64,000 nucleotides of DNA, taken from assembly GCA_016871195.1 (NCBI GenBank), contig VFZN01000004.1, positions 62,001 to 126,000 on the forward strand. Reading direction: 5' to 3'. Numbering within the stretch: position 1 is the stretch's first letter; each line of letters begins with the position of its first letter. The position numbers were made by a program, and so were the translations under genes. The DNA comes from Acidobacteriota bacterium. Its GTDB lineage: Bacteria > Acidobacteriota > Vicinamibacteria > Vicinamibacterales > UBA2999. The notes beneath the pieces were generated by a model. That model searched no databases and was not told the DNA's origin. It saw nothing but the letters and a program-made list of their open reading frames with translations. This document shows, piece after piece, positions 35,692-44,527 of the stretch.

Positions 35692-37263
35692 GTGCCATCC
35701 GCGTTCCGCACACGACTTCGCCAGCACGCCGTTCCTGTCGAGGGACGGACATGGACCTACGTGCCGTACGACCAACTCTCGGCACACACCGGTGCATGGA
35801 CCCGACGGCCCACCCGCGAGGTGGGGCTCGTGTTTGTGGAAACCACCGCCAAGGGCCGACGTCGTCCGTATCACAAGCAGAAGCTCGCCCTGATTCTCGC
35901 CAACCAGCGGCAGTTCGCGCTCGAGCAGGCAGCGCGCGGCGTGGCCATCGACTACGTGATGGCCGACACCGATTACGACGTGGCCCTCGCCGGTCCGCTG
36001 GCGAGGCACGGCACCCTCGAGTGCCAGCGCCCTGCGGAGCGTGAGCTGCGTCAGACGCTCGCCCCCCTCGTCGCCGCTGGCCGCATCGACGAACACCCGC
36101 ACGAAGGCTGGCTCACCACGCGCGCGCACTTCGAGGCCAGCCACAATGGGCCGCCCTATCGGATGGATGCGTTCTATCGCCACGTGCGCCGGGCGACCGG
36201 CATCCTCATGGACGGGGCGAAGCCTGCAGGTGGCAAGTGGTCGTTCGACGCCGAGAACCGCAAGGCATGGAAGGGCACACCGCCGGCGCCCGAGCCTCCG
36301 ACGTTTGTCGCTGATGACGTCACGGAAGAAGTGGGGCAACTGGTGCGCGATCGGTTTGCCGATCATCCCGGCCGGCTCGACCTCGCACACCTGCCGGCGA
36401 CGGATGCCGATGCGGCGCAGCTCTGGCAGTGGGCGAGACAGTCGTGCCTGCCGCAGTTCGGTCCGTATGAAGACGCGATGTCGGTGCGCTCACGCGGTCT
36501 GTTTCACACGCGCATTGCGCCGCTGCTCAACCTGCAGCGTGTGCTGCCGCTCGCCGTGGTGCGCGACGTCGAGGCCCTGCCGATTCCCCTCCAGAGCCGG
36601 GAAGGGTTCATCAGGCAGATTCTCGGGTGGCGCGAATTCGTCAGGCACGTGCACGAGGCGACCGACGGCTGCCGCACCGGCATCGGGTCCGAGGCCATCG
36701 CGGGCACCACACCACTGCCCGCCGCCTACTGGGGCACCGTGTCGGGCCTGACGTGCCTCGACCGTGTCGTCGCTGATGTCTGGGAGGAAGGCTGGAGTCA
36801 TCACATCACGCGGCTGATGGTGCTGGCCAACCTGGCCTCGCTGCTCGAAATTTCGCCGCGCGAACTGACCGACTGGTTCTGGGTCGCGTTCATCGACGCC
36901 TTCGACTGGGTGGTCGAGCCGAATGTGCTCGGCATGGGCACCTATGCACTGGGGCAGATGATGACCACCAAGCCCTACATCTCAGGGGCCGCCTACATCG
37001 ATCGCATGAGCGACTACTGCGGGCACTGCGCATTCGACCCGAAGACCACGTGCCCGGTGACGCCGCTCTACTGGGCCTATCTCGCCCGTCACCGCGAGGC
37101 CCTGCGCGACAACATCCGCGTCGCCATGCCCCTGCGCTCCCTCGACAAGCGCGCCGACGCCCGGCGTCAGGCCGATGCGCGGGTGTTTGCGGTGGTGTCG
37201 GAGGCCCTGGCCGAGGGACGGCCGGTGCAGCCTGCCGATGTCGTCCGGGCACTCGCCGACTAG
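35692..37263 (+). CDS. FeS-containing photolyase/cryptochrome-related protein (PhrB type)
   Basis: 523 residues if the GTG at 35692 is the start; another in-frame GTG at 35668 is possible. The N-terminal region (TWTYVPYDQLS, then YHKQKLALILANQR) is the antenna-binding alpha/beta domain of FeS-BCP proteins. The C-terminal helical domain binds FAD and carries the four cysteines of the [4Fe-4S] cluster: one in GLTCLDRVV, two in SDYCGHCAFD and one in KTTCPVTPLYW. Members repair (6-4) photoproducts or act as light sensors. The gene's 3' end overlaps the opposite-strand DUF1295 gene by 4 nt. The frame is open far upstream, but that part is not protein-like and lies opposite the ABC ATPase gene. Confidence 0.9.
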   Translation: MPSAFRTRLRQHAVPVEGRTWTYVPYDQLSAHTGAWTRRPTREVGLVFVETTAKGRRRPYHKQKLALILANQRQFALEQAARGVAIDYVMADTDYDVALAGPLARHGTLECQRPAERELRQTLAPLVAAGRIDEHPHEGWLTTRAHFEASHNGPPYRMDAFYRHVRRATGILMDGAKPAGGKWSFDAENRKAWKGTPPAPEPPTFVADDVTEEVGQLVRDRFADHPGRLDLAHLPATDADAAQLWQWARQSCLPQFGPYEDAMSVRSRGLFHTRIAPLLNLQRVLPLAVVRDVEALPIPLQSREGFIRQILGWREFVRHVHEATDGCRTGIGSEAIAGTTPLPAAYWGTVSGLTCLDRVVADVWEEGWSHHITRLMVLANLASLLEISPRELTDWFWVAFIDAFDWVVEPNVLGMGTYALGQMMTTKPYISGAAYIDRMSDYCGHCAFDPKTTCPVTPLYWAYLARHREALRDNIRVAMPLRSLDKRADARRQADARVFAVVSEALAEGRPVQPADVVRALAD

Positions 37264-38021
37264 CGACGAGGCGGCCACGGCGCAAACGCCGATGTCGTGG
37301 CGATATAGCGGGCGTAGTCAGGGCGCCGGTCGGTGATGTCGCGTTCCAGCAGCGTGACGCCCGAGACGCGCATCAGCAGGAAGGTCATCGCGGCCGGCCC
37401 CACCAGCGTCATCCACCCGCCGGGGGCGGCGAGCGCCAGCGCCCCGAATCCCCACCAGACCACGGCATCGCCGAAGTAATTCGGATGGCGCGAGTACCGC
37501 CACAGGCCGGTGTCGAGCACGCGTCCCCGGTTGGCGGGGTTGGCGCGGAAGCTGGTGAGCTGCCGATCGGCGACCGTCTCGCAGGCGAGGCCTCCGAGGA
37601 CCAGCGCGAGGCCCAGCAGATCGGTCAGTACCGGAAAGGCGGCGCCGCTGGTCAGGGCCGCATGCACGGGCCAGCCCACGCCCCACGCAATCACGGCCTG
37701 CAGCACGAACACCTGCAGATAGCTGCGCCACCACCAGCGACGGCCGTGCTGCGCGCGCCAGGCGGCATAGCGAGGGTCTTCACCGTGTCCGATGTTGCGG
37801 CGGCCCAGATGCAGCGCCAGGCGTGCGGCCCACAACGCCACCAGCCCCGTGACCGTCAGCGCGCGAGGCGAGACCGTCTCGAGCGACTGCAGCGTCACGA
37901 GGGCGGCCAGCAGGAAGGCCGGCCCCCAGCAGATATCCACAATCGACGCGTCGCGCAGCGCAAGCGACAGCAGCCACAGCACCGTGAAGGCCGCCAGCAG
38001 CGCGAGCAGCGGTGCGGTCAT
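37260..38021 (-). CDS. DUF1295/steroid 5-alpha-reductase-like membrane protein
   Basis: 253 residues, about six to seven membrane segments. It carries the family's C-terminal motif around NRGRVLDTGLWRYSRHPNYF and GDAVVWWGFG, where the HPNYFGD residues form the NADPH/substrate site of the steroid-reductase-like fold. The physiological substrate in bacteria is unknown. It follows the cytochrome c gene by 6 nt and belongs to the sulfite-dehydrogenase operon. Confidence 0.88.
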   Translation of the reverse strand: MTAPLLALLAAFTVLWLLSLALRDASIVDICWGPAFLLAALVTLQSLETVSPRALTVTGLVALWAARLALHLGRRNIGHGEDPRYAAWRAQHGRRWWWRSYLQVFVLQAVIAWGVGWPVHAALTSGAAFPVLTDLLGLALVLGGLACETVADRQLTSFRANPANRGRVLDTGLWRYSRHPNYFGDAVVWWGFGALALAAPGGWMTLVGPAAMTFLLMRVSGVTLLERDITDRRPDYARYIATTSAFAPWPPRR

Positions 38022-38027
38022 CTGGCG

Positions 38028-38576
38028 CTACCTGACGGGATAGGTCGCTGCCAGCCACGCCACAAGCGCGGCCTTGTCGGCCTCGTCCACCTTCGCGCCC
38101 CAGCGCATCATCTTCTCGACCTCGCGGGTCCACCCTGTCGTGGTCAGGCGCTGGCCCTCGGTGAGATCGCGCCCGTGGCAGCTGAGGCAGCTGCGCGTGA
38201 AGACCGCCTCGCCTGCCGCGGCCGTCGCCGATGACGCCGACGCGACAGTCGCCCCGGAGGCGGTCACTGGTGCCGCGGAGGGCCGCACGCCGAAGTGCGC
38301 GGCGAGATAGGCCACGAGCGGCGCCTTCTCGGCGTCGGTGACCCGCGCACCCCATCGCACCATCTTCTCGACCTCGCGTGTCCAGCCGGTCGTCGTGAGA
38401 CGCTGCCCCTGAATCAGGTCGTCGCCGTGGCACGACAGGCACCGCGACTGCACGACCTCGAGCCCGGCACCCTGCGGCAGCGCGGGCAGCCCCTGCGCCC
38501 CGGTGCGCCCGGCGAGCAGTGCGAGGGACGCGGTGAGCAGCAGCGTGCTCGTCAGCGCGCGTGTGGAGGCCTTCAT
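38028..38576 (-). CDS. exported dihaem cytochrome c with two near-identical domains
   Basis: 182 residues with a signal peptide (to about TGAQ, 28). Two copies of a roughly 55-residue haem domain each carry CLSCH and the string QRLTTTGWTREVEKM, separated by an Ala/Ser/Thr linker. They are very similar also in DNA (around 38050-38170 and 38300-38420), a recent internal duplication. It would accept electrons from the sulfite-oxidase-like protein encoded upstream; the two genes overlap by 4 nt (ATGA). Each domain has a conserved Met near the middle (EKMVRW/EKMMRW) that could be the sixth haem ligand. Confidence 0.88.
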   Translation of the reverse strand: MKASTRALTSTLLLTASLALLAGRTGAQGLPALPQGAGLEVVQSRCLSCHGDDLIQGQRLTTTGWTREVEKMVRWGARVTDAEKAPLVAYLAAHFGVRPSAAPVTASGATVASASSATAAAGEAVFTRSCLSCHGRDLTEGQRLTTTGWTREVEKMMRWGAKVDEADKAALVAWLAATYPVR

Positions 38577-39751
38577 CGCGACGCACCCACCTGCACGCGC
38601 ACGCTGTCGTACTGATTCCACAGATAGCCCGACGGATTCCAGTGCGAGACCGCCGGCTGTGTCACGCCGCGGCTGTCGGTGGCGCGCGACAGGATGAGGT
38701 GCGAGCCGACCGGCAGCGCCGGCGCGGCGTACTCGAACCGTCGCCACGTGTAGCGGGCCTGCTCGCCGGTGAGCGTCGCCCGGATCCATGTGGCGCCGCT
38801 GTCAAGCGAGACATCGACATGGGCGATGTCGTCCTCGCCCGCCCAGGCGAATCCGGTCACGGTGAAGGGCGACGCAGGCAGGGCCGCCCCTTCGAGCGGG
38901 GCTGTGATGAGCGACTTGACGACCAGACCGGTCAGCGGGGCCATGTCGCGGGCATCGACGGCGTCCCCCGGCGAGACGCGGCGGGTCGGATATCTGTAAC
39001 CGGTCGCCACCCAGAAGCTGTTCGACGAGGCCTCGGCCACGGTGAGGCGGGTGAGCCACTTGATGGCGTACGCCCCCTCCCATCCGGGAATGATGGCGCG
39101 CAGCGGCGCACCGTGGACCGGGGGAATCGGCTGGCCATTCATCGAGAGGGCAATCAGCGTGTCCTCGTGCATGGCCTTCGCCATCGGCACCTGGCGCACA
39201 AACGCCGGCATGGTGCCCAGCGGACGGTCAGCGCCTTCCATGTGCACGAAGGCCGCTTTCGGACCGACACCGGCCCGCGCGAGGATGTCGCGCAGGCGCA
39301 CGCCGGTCCAGCGCGCCGTGCCGACGGCACCCTTCTTCCACTGCAGTCCCGCGACGGGTGGGTCGAAGAATGCACGCCCGTTGCCGGCGCACTCGAGGGT
39401 GACGGTGACGGTGTGCTGCGGCAGCGCCCGCAGGTCGGCCACCGACAGCGAGAGTGGCGTCGACACCAGACCATTCACAGTGAGTGTCCACGTGGCGGCG
39501 TCGAGTGCGGCAGGCACCGGCAGGTGCGACCGCACGTAGAAGTGTTCGATGGGCGTGATGAGGTCGCTCAGCAGTGCCACCGGCGTCTCATAGTCCGGCG
39601 GACGCGCCGACAGTCGCGTCAGTCGTGCCTTGCCCCACAGATCGGCGGGCATCGGGGCCGGGGCCTGCCGGGCCCAGGCGGGCACGGTCGTCAGGGCCGC
39701 ACCGGCAGCGGCCGCGCGGGCGGCCTGCGCAATCAGCTCACGTCGTGTCAT
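38573..39751 (-). CDS. molybdopterin-dependent sulfite oxidase/dehydrogenase-type enzyme
   Basis: 392 residues with a Tat signal (MTRRELIAQAARAAAAGAA). The sulfite oxidase fold shows the Mo-coordinating cysteine C121 in TLECAGNGRAFF, the SNSFW and KWLTRLTV elements, and a C-terminal Ig-like dimerisation domain (about 290-385; VDVSLDSGATW). With the dihaem cytochrome next to it this looks like a SorAB-type periplasmic sulfite dehydrogenase, oxidising sulfite to sulfate and passing electrons to cytochrome c. Other sulfur or organic S-oxide substrates are possible. TACAAT stands exactly 6 nt before the ATG at 39751. Confidence 0.9.
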   Translation of the reverse strand: MTRRELIAQAARAAAAGAALTTVPAWARQAPAPMPADLWGKARLTRLSARPPDYETPVALLSDLITPIEHFYVRSHLPVPAALDAATWTLTVNGLVSTPLSLSVADLRALPQHTVTVTLECAGNGRAFFDPPVAGLQWKKGAVGTARWTGVRLRDILARAGVGPKAAFVHMEGADRPLGTMPAFVRQVPMAKAMHEDTLIALSMNGQPIPPVHGAPLRAIIPGWEGAYAIKWLTRLTVAEASSNSFWVATGYRYPTRRVSPGDAVDARDMAPLTGLVVKSLITAPLEGAALPASPFTVTGFAWAGEDDIAHVDVSLDSGATWIRATLTGEQARYTWRRFEYAAPALPVGSHLILSRATDSRGVTQPAVSHWNPSGYLWNQYDSVRVQVGASR

Positions 39752-39757
39752 GTGGGC

Positions 39758-39775
39758 ATTGTAGCCAAGTAGCAT
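39758..39775. promoter_or_regulatory. head-to-head leaderless promoters (TACAAT minus, TAGCAT plus)
   Basis: TACAAT on the minus strand (39758-39763) is 6 nt before the ATG of the sulfite-oxidase gene at 39751. TAGCAT on the plus strand (39770-39775) is 8 nt before the ATG of gluQ at 39784. Only 32 nt separate the two genes. Confidence 0.55.
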
Positions 39776-39783
39776 GGTCTCTG

Positions 39784-40677
39784 ATGCCAGCCGCGCCGAT
39801 GGTCACGAGATTTGCCCCGGCCCCCACGGGCTACCTGCACCTCGGGCATGTGGTCAATGCGCTGTATGTGTGGACGGCAGCGTCGCGCGCCGGCGGCGAG
39901 GTCAGGCTCAGGATTGAAGACCACGACCGCCAGCGCAGCCGGCCTGCCTATGACGAAGCACTGCGGGAAGATCTGGCGTGGCTGGGCTTTGTGCCGCAGG
40001 GGGCCGTAGTGCGGCAGCACGAGCGCGACGACATCTACCGCGAAGCCGTCGCCCGTCTGCAGCGCGACGGTCGGGTGTACGGCTGCCGCTGCACGCGGGC
40101 CGACCTCGACCGCGTGCCCGCGGGGGACGACGGCGAGCGCCGCTACCCTGGCACGTGCCGCACGCTCGAACTTCCCCTCGACGATAGCTGTGGCTGGCGC
40201 GTCAGGCTCGATGATGTCCGTGAGTCATTTGTCGACGGATTGTGCGGCCTGCAGGTGCAGTGGCCGGCGCAGCAGTGCGGCGACCTGCTGATTCGCGATC
40301 GCCTGGGCAACTGGACGTATCAGTACGCGGTCACGGTCGACGACTTCCACCAGCAGGTGACCGACATCATCCGCGGCATCGACCTGCTGCCCTCCACGGG
40401 TCGGCAGTTTCAGCTGGCGCGGCTGCTGGGCCGCCCCGAGCCGCCGCGCGTGATGCACCATCCCCTCGTCATGAAGTCGGCGACGGCCAAGCTCAGCAAG
40501 TCTGACCACGACACGGGCATCCGTGACCTGCGCGCGGCTGGGTGGTCTGCGCATGACGTGCTGTCCCACGCGCGCATGCTGGCCGGGCCCGTCTTCGACG
40601 AATGGCTGGCACGCGAGGCGGGCGCACGCGCGTCGGGCGCCGATGCCCGCTGTGACTACCGCGGCCCGGTCCGCTGA
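39784..40677 (+). CDS. gluQ: glutamyl-Q tRNA(Asp) synthetase
   Basis: 297 residues, a class I synthetase core without an anticodon-binding domain. HLGH motif in APAPTGYLHLGHVVNAL (12-28), the KMSKS equivalent KLSKSDHD, and the zinc site CRCTRADL together with YPGTCR. Such enzymes attach glutamate to queuosine in tRNA(Asp). The ATG at 39784 has TAGCAT 8 nt upstream. The 3' end overlaps the D-aminoacylase gene tail to tail by 22 nt. Confidence 0.93.
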   Translation: MPAAPMVTRFAPAPTGYLHLGHVVNALYVWTAASRAGGEVRLRIEDHDRQRSRPAYDEALREDLAWLGFVPQGAVVRQHERDDIYREAVARLQRDGRVYGCRCTRADLDRVPAGDDGERRYPGTCRTLELPLDDSCGWRVRLDDVRESFVDGLCGLQVQWPAQQCGDLLIRDRLGNWTYQYAVTVDDFHQQVTDIIRGIDLLPSTGRQFQLARLLGRPEPPRVMHHPLVMKSATAKLSKSDHDTGIRDLRAAGWSAHDVLSHARMLAGPVFDEWLAREAGARASGADARCDYRGPVR

Positions 40678-42275
40678 TGCCGCAGCACCTGCCCGGGGCG
40701 GGCCTCGAGCTGGGCCCCGTCCCGCACCACCGGCACTCCGTTGACCAGCACGTGGAGCACGCCGGCCGGATACTGGTGCGGTTCGGCGTAGGTCGCGCGG
40801 TCACCGACGGTCTTCGGATCGAAGATCACCACGTCGGCGGCGAGGCCCTCTGCCAGTCGGCCGCGATCGGCAAAGCCGAACTGCCCGGCCGGCAGCGACG
40901 TCATCTTCCGGATGGCTTCTTCGAGGGAAATCACGCGTTCGTCGCGCACATACCGGCCCAGCACCCGCACGGCGTTGCCATAGCCGCGCGGATGCGGCAC
41001 GCCTTCGCCGAACACGTTCAGGCCAGAGTCAGACGCCACGGCGACCATCGGGTGCCGCAGAATGCGCGTGAGGTCATCGTCCGACATGAAGTGATACACC
41101 ATCGACGCACCGCCGGCCCGCAGCATGCGCCGCATCAGTTCCTGCTGCGAGGCGAGGTCACTGTTTCCGAGCACCTGCTGCGCCGCTTGCGGCAACGTGA
41201 GGCCGTTGAGGGCACGGTCGGCGCGGTACTCGGCGATGCGGGCAAACGCATAGTCCTCGAGCCCGCGCTCCCGAATCAGTTCACGCATCTCGGCCTTGAT
41301 CTTCTGCCATGTGGCTTCGTCGTCCAGCCGCGCCGTGATCGACGCCTGTCCGCCCTCGAGCACCCACGAGGGAAAGCGGATGCCGAGGTTTGAACTGGCG
41401 GCGTCGTAGAGATACTGGTCGGCCAGCACCGTCAGGCCCCGGGCCCGCGCGGCATCAATCATGTCGAGGGCACGCGCGCTGGCGCCCCAGCGGCTCGGCG
41501 CGTCCACTTTCAGGTGGGAAATCTGCAGGGGCAGCCGCGCCTGCTCGGCGATGTCGATGGCCTCGGCCACGGCGGCCTCGAGCGTCGTGCCTTCATTGCG
41601 CATGTGGGTGGCATACACCCCGCCCCGCTGGCCGGCCACGCGTGCGAGCGCGGCAATCTCGGCCGTGGCCGCATAGGTACCCGGCACATACTGCAGCCCC
41701 GATGACAGGCCCACGGCCCCGGCGTCCATCGCGCGGGCCACGAGCGTTTCCATCTGCCGCAGCTCGTCGGGGGTGGCCTGTCGATTGGCCGTGCCCATCA
41801 CCGCGCGGCGCACGGTGTTGTGGCCAATCAGCGTGGCGTAGTTGATCGCAGGCCGGGCCCCGTCGATTGTGCGGAATGCCGCAGCCACATCGTCGGTCGA
41901 CCCGCCGCAGTTGCCGGCGATGACCGTCGTGACGCCCATGCGCACGAAGTGGGGAATGGCGGGCTGGCTGGCAATCTCGTCGACATGGGTGTGCACGTCG
42001 ATAAAGCCGGGCGCGACGACCAGACCGCGGGCGTCGAGGGTCTGCGGGGCCGTGGCTCCGGCGAGCGGCCCGATGGCGGCGACCCGGCCATTCCGGATGC
42101 CTACGGACGCCACGCGGCCCGGCCGGCCTGTGCCATCGACGACGAGGCCGTTCCTGATGAGCAGATCGAACGCGGGCGCCGACTGGGCGTGCGGAGTACC
42201 GGGGGCCGATACGACCGCGGCCGCCACCGCGATCGCCAGCCCGGATGCGGACAGCAGGCGAGTCACGCTGCCCAT
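40656..42275 (-). CDS. exported D-aminoacylase (N-acyl-D-amino-acid deacylase family)
   Basis: 539 residues with a signal peptide (about 1-32). Amidohydrolase fold with VVAPGFIDVHTHVDE (metal HxH), GNCGGSTDD, the conserved ATHMRNEG, QISHLKVDAPSRWG and a late VAVASDSGLNVFGEG with the catalytic Asp. These match D-aminoacylases, which release D-amino acids from N-acyl derivatives, or related D-glutamyl deacylases. Export suggests action on cell-wall or environmental compounds. It is divergent from the flavin module, 33 nt away, with no clear -10 at the leaderless distance. Confidence 0.9.
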   Translation of the reverse strand: MGSVTRLLSASGLAIAVAAAVVSAPGTPHAQSAPAFDLLIRNGLVVDGTGRPGRVASVGIRNGRVAAIGPLAGATAPQTLDARGLVVAPGFIDVHTHVDEIASQPAIPHFVRMGVTTVIAGNCGGSTDDVAAAFRTIDGARPAINYATLIGHNTVRRAVMGTANRQATPDELRQMETLVARAMDAGAVGLSSGLQYVPGTYAATAEIAALARVAGQRGGVYATHMRNEGTTLEAAVAEAIDIAEQARLPLQISHLKVDAPSRWGASARALDMIDAARARGLTVLADQYLYDAASSNLGIRFPSWVLEGGQASITARLDDEATWQKIKAEMRELIRERGLEDYAFARIAEYRADRALNGLTLPQAAQQVLGNSDLASQQELMRRMLRAGGASMVYHFMSDDDLTRILRHPMVAVASDSGLNVFGEGVPHPRGYGNAVRVLGRYVRDERVISLEEAIRKMTSLPAGQFGFADRGRLAEGLAADVVIFDPKTVGDRATYAEPHQYPAGVLHVLVNGVPVVRDGAQLEARPGQVLRHQRTGPR

Positions 42276-42308
42276 TTTAGCGAGTGTCGAAGTATTCTGT
42301 GTGTGCCC

Positions 42309-42761
42309 ATGTCAAAGCCTGTCATCACGCATCGCCTCGAGGTCGGTGTCGCGGAGCCAGACGTCGACACCTCTGACCTGTCTGTGCTCTGGCGCGCCTT
42401 CTATGGCAGCGCACCGCCTCCGGTGCCGGTGCCGACGGCCGTGCGCGAGGCGAGCCTCACGTTCACCCGCGGCGGGCGCGACGTCTTCAAGGACCGGCCG
42501 ATTTTGATCTACGTCGACGGCGAGCTCTGGGGGCGGCTGCGGCACGAGCAGCAGTTGACGCGGGCCATTGCGCCGGGCCGCCACAGCGTGCGCGTCTTCA
42601 ATACGCTCTTCTCACGGACGCTGGACGTCGACGTCACGCCGGGGGAACAGGTGCGCATGCGCTGCGGCAACGGCTTTCCGAAAGCCGGCTGGCTGCTGAT
42701 GATGTTCCTGCACGTGACCTACCTGCACGTGCACCTCGAGCGCGAACCCGCGACGGCGTGA
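42309..42761 (+). CDS. unknown protein, first of two tandem paralogues (beta-rich plus C-terminal hydrophobic end)
   Basis: 150 residues, no signal peptide. Residues 65-120 form a PEGA-like beta domain (ILIYVDGELWG, then AIAPGRHSVRVFNTLFSRTL), and the C-terminal stretch GWLLMMFLHVTYLHVHLE (127-144) is hydrophobic and may be membrane-associated. The first 50 residues are Pro-rich. The next gene encodes a shorter protein with the same core, so they arose by duplication. The ATG at 42309 is chosen; a GTG two codons earlier is possible, with TATTCT at 42293-42298 as a likely -10. It heads the run leading to the FMN-binding and ferredoxin genes. No known family was recognised. Confidence 0.62.
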   Translation: MSKPVITHRLEVGVAEPDVDTSDLSVLWRAFYGSAPPPVPVPTAVREASLTFTRGGRDVFKDRPILIYVDGELWGRLRHEQQLTRAIAPGRHSVRVFNTLFSRTLDVDVTPGEQVRMRCGNGFPKAGWLLMMFLHVTYLHVHLEREPATA

Positions 42762-42777
42762 CCGCGCGCGAGCGCTG

Positions 42778-43101
42778 ATGCGCGACCACGGGCAGGACGT
42801 GCAGGACCGCATCGTCCACCTGTGGCTCGACGAGGAACCCCTGGGCCCCATGCGCTACGGCGACACCATCAGCCGGCCCCTCCCCCCGGGCACGCATACG
42901 CTGCGCGCCTGGAACACGCTCTTCACCACGCGCCACACGTTCGAGGCGGCACCGGGCGGAGAAGTGCGGCTGCAGGTCGTGCACGGCATGACCGGCGGCG
43001 CACGCCTGATGGTGCTGATGCTCGGCGTAGCCTATCTCAGGGTATCCTTCCAGCCATTGCCCTCAGGGCAGGTGACCGAGGCAAGCGAGGCGATGGCATG
43101 A
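42778..43101 (+). CDS. unknown protein, second tandem paralogue
   Basis: 107 residues. Core residues 12-92 repeat the plan of the preceding protein: HLWLDEEPLGPMRYGDTIS, LPPGTHTLRAWNTLF (compare IAPGRHSVRVFNTLF), then GEVRLQVVHG and a hydrophobic tail LMVLMLGVAYLRVSFQ. The long N-terminal part of the first copy is missing. It begins 16 nt after its paralogue and overlaps the FMN-binding protein gene by 4 nt (ATGA), which ties both small proteins to the electron-transfer module. Function unknown. Confidence 0.6.
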   Translation: MRDHGQDVQDRIVHLWLDEEPLGPMRYGDTISRPLPPGTHTLRAWNTLFTTRHTFEAAPGGEVRLQVVHGMTGGARLMVLMLGVAYLRVSFQPLPSGQVTEASEAMA

Positions 43102-43637
43102 GGCGTGTGACGCTGGTGGTGTTCGCCACCCTGATGACAGTGGCAAGCGTGGCGGTGCTGGCACAGCGACGCGTCACCAACCCCAAACCTGAACCGTACC
43201 TGAAGCAACTGTTTCCCGAGGCCGTGGCATTCTCGCCCCTTGAGGGCACGCCCCTGCACTTCAAGGCCTACGCCGTCGATCCGACGAAGAACCCCGGTGC
43301 CAAGCCCATCGGCTATGCCTTCTGGACCACCGACGTCACCCCGAAAGAGTACGGCTACCACGGCCCCATCTTCTTCATCGTCGGACTCAATCTGCAGGGA
43401 CGCCTCACAGGAGCCATCCTCGACTTCGACACCGAACCCTACGGCTATTTCTCGATTCAGCCGAAGAAGTTCGGGGCGCAGTTCGTCGGCAAGAGCGTGC
43501 GCGATCCGTTCCGGGTGGGTGAAGATGTCGACGCCGTGTCGAGTGCGTCGATCAGCGTGGCCAGCGCCACCCGCGCCATCCGCGACGGCAGCCGCATCAT
43601 GGCCCGGCAGTTCCTCAATCCGGCGGACGTGAAGTGA
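43098..43637 (+). CDS. exported FMN-binding domain protein (NqrC/RnfG/NosR-like)
   Basis: 179 residues with a signal or N-terminal anchor (1-22). The FMN-binding domain spans about 55-170: GYAFWTTDVTPKEYGYHGP, IFFIVGLNLQGRLTGA, and the flavinylation motif DAVSSASIS (145-153), where NqrC-type proteins have SGAT. The acceptor would be Ser151 instead of Thr. ApbE, needed to attach FMN, is encoded just downstream on the other strand. It overlaps both neighbours by 4 nt. It probably passes electrons between the membrane ferredoxin and a periplasmic partner. Confidence 0.88.
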   Translation: MRRVTLVVFATLMTVASVAVLAQRRVTNPKPEPYLKQLFPEAVAFSPLEGTPLHFKAYAVDPTKNPGAKPIGYAFWTTDVTPKEYGYHGPIFFIVGLNLQGRLTGAILDFDTEPYGYFSIQPKKFGAQFVGKSVRDPFRVGEDVDAVSSASISVASATRAIRDGSRIMARQFLNPADVK

Positions 43638-44527
43638 CCTGGCAGCCCGAGGCCGACCCGTGGGGCTTTGAGGCCGAGCCCGTCGAAACCTGGGCGGACG
43701 TCATCACCGCCCAGGCACCCGACCTGGCGATCATGGTGGCCTTCTTCGCGCTGGCACTCTTCAGCTTTCATCGCAAGAGCGTGCGTCTTAAGTACGTCAC
43801 GCTCATCGCCGCCGTGCTCCTGCTCGGCGTGCGCAGCAGCTTTCTGCTGTCGATCGTCAACGTCTTCGGCGTGTTCCATGGCGAGCTGCCCGTCTTCCGC
43901 CACAACCTGGCGTGGTACGTGTTTGCCGGCGGGACGCTGCTGATGACGGTGCTGTTCGGACGGTTCTACTGTGGGCGCGTGTGCGCGTATGGCGCGTTGA
44001 CGCAGCTGCTCGACGCCGTGCTTCCCGCAACGTGGCGCATCGAGATGCCCCACCGCATCGAACGCCGCGCCGTGCACATCAAGTTCGGTGTGCTCGCGGC
44101 GGTGACGGGCTATCTGCTGATCACCCGCGACATGGGCATCTACCGCTATGTCGAACCATTCTGGATGTTCGGCGGCTTCGGCACCCCGATCATGTGGACG
44201 GGCCTGGCGCTGCTGATCGGCGTCACCGTGTTCGTGCGCAACGCGTACTGCCGATTCCTGTGCCCGCTCGGGGCGACACTTGGGCTGCTCTCGGCGGTGA
44301 CGGTGTTTCCGATTAAGCGGTGGAGCGAATGCTCGACGTGCCGCATCTGCCAGAAGACCTGCGAGTGGGGCGCCATTGACGAAGGCCGCATCATCCGCAC
44401 CGAGTGCGTGCGCTGCGATGACTGCGAGCGGCTCTACGACGACCACGCCAAGTGCCCGCACTGGCGCATTCTCGACTACCGGGCCAGCGGCGGGCGCAAG
44501 GTGCTGCCGCTGCGGCCGGTCACCTAG
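43634..44527 (+). CDS. NosR/NapH-type membrane ferredoxin
   Basis: 297 residues from a GTG overlapping the previous stop (GTGA). Five membrane segments. Cysteine motifs on the cytoplasmic loops, FYCGRVCAYGALTQ (C113, C117) and YCRFLCPLGA (C206, C210), are the hallmark pairs of the NosR/NapH/CcoG/RdxA family. The C-terminal domain holds two [4Fe-4S] clusters: CSTCRICQKTC (233-243) and CVRCDDC with a later Cys (258-274). It should carry electrons from the quinone pool or cytoplasm across the membrane to the FMN protein. No nitrous-oxide or nitrate reductase is near, so the end acceptor is unknown. Confidence 0.9.
   Translation: MTWQPEADPWGFEAEPVETWADVITAQAPDLAIMVAFFALALFSFHRKSVRLKYVTLIAAVLLLGVRSSFLLSIVNVFGVFHGELPVFRHNLAWYVFAGGTLLMTVLFGRFYCGRVCAYGALTQLLDAVLPATWRIEMPHRIERRAVHIKFGVLAAVTGYLLITRDMGIYRYVEPFWMFGGFGTPIMWTGLALLIGVTVFVRNAYCRFLCPLGATLGLLSAVTVFPIKRWSECSTCRICQKTCEWGAIDEGRIIRTECVRCDDCERLYDDHAKCPHWRILDYRASGGRKVLPLRPVT

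Noticed and set aside
38040-38420. DNA repeat or insertion scar
   Set aside because: The repeated DNA is explained by two in-frame haem domains of one cytochrome; no flanking terminal repeats.
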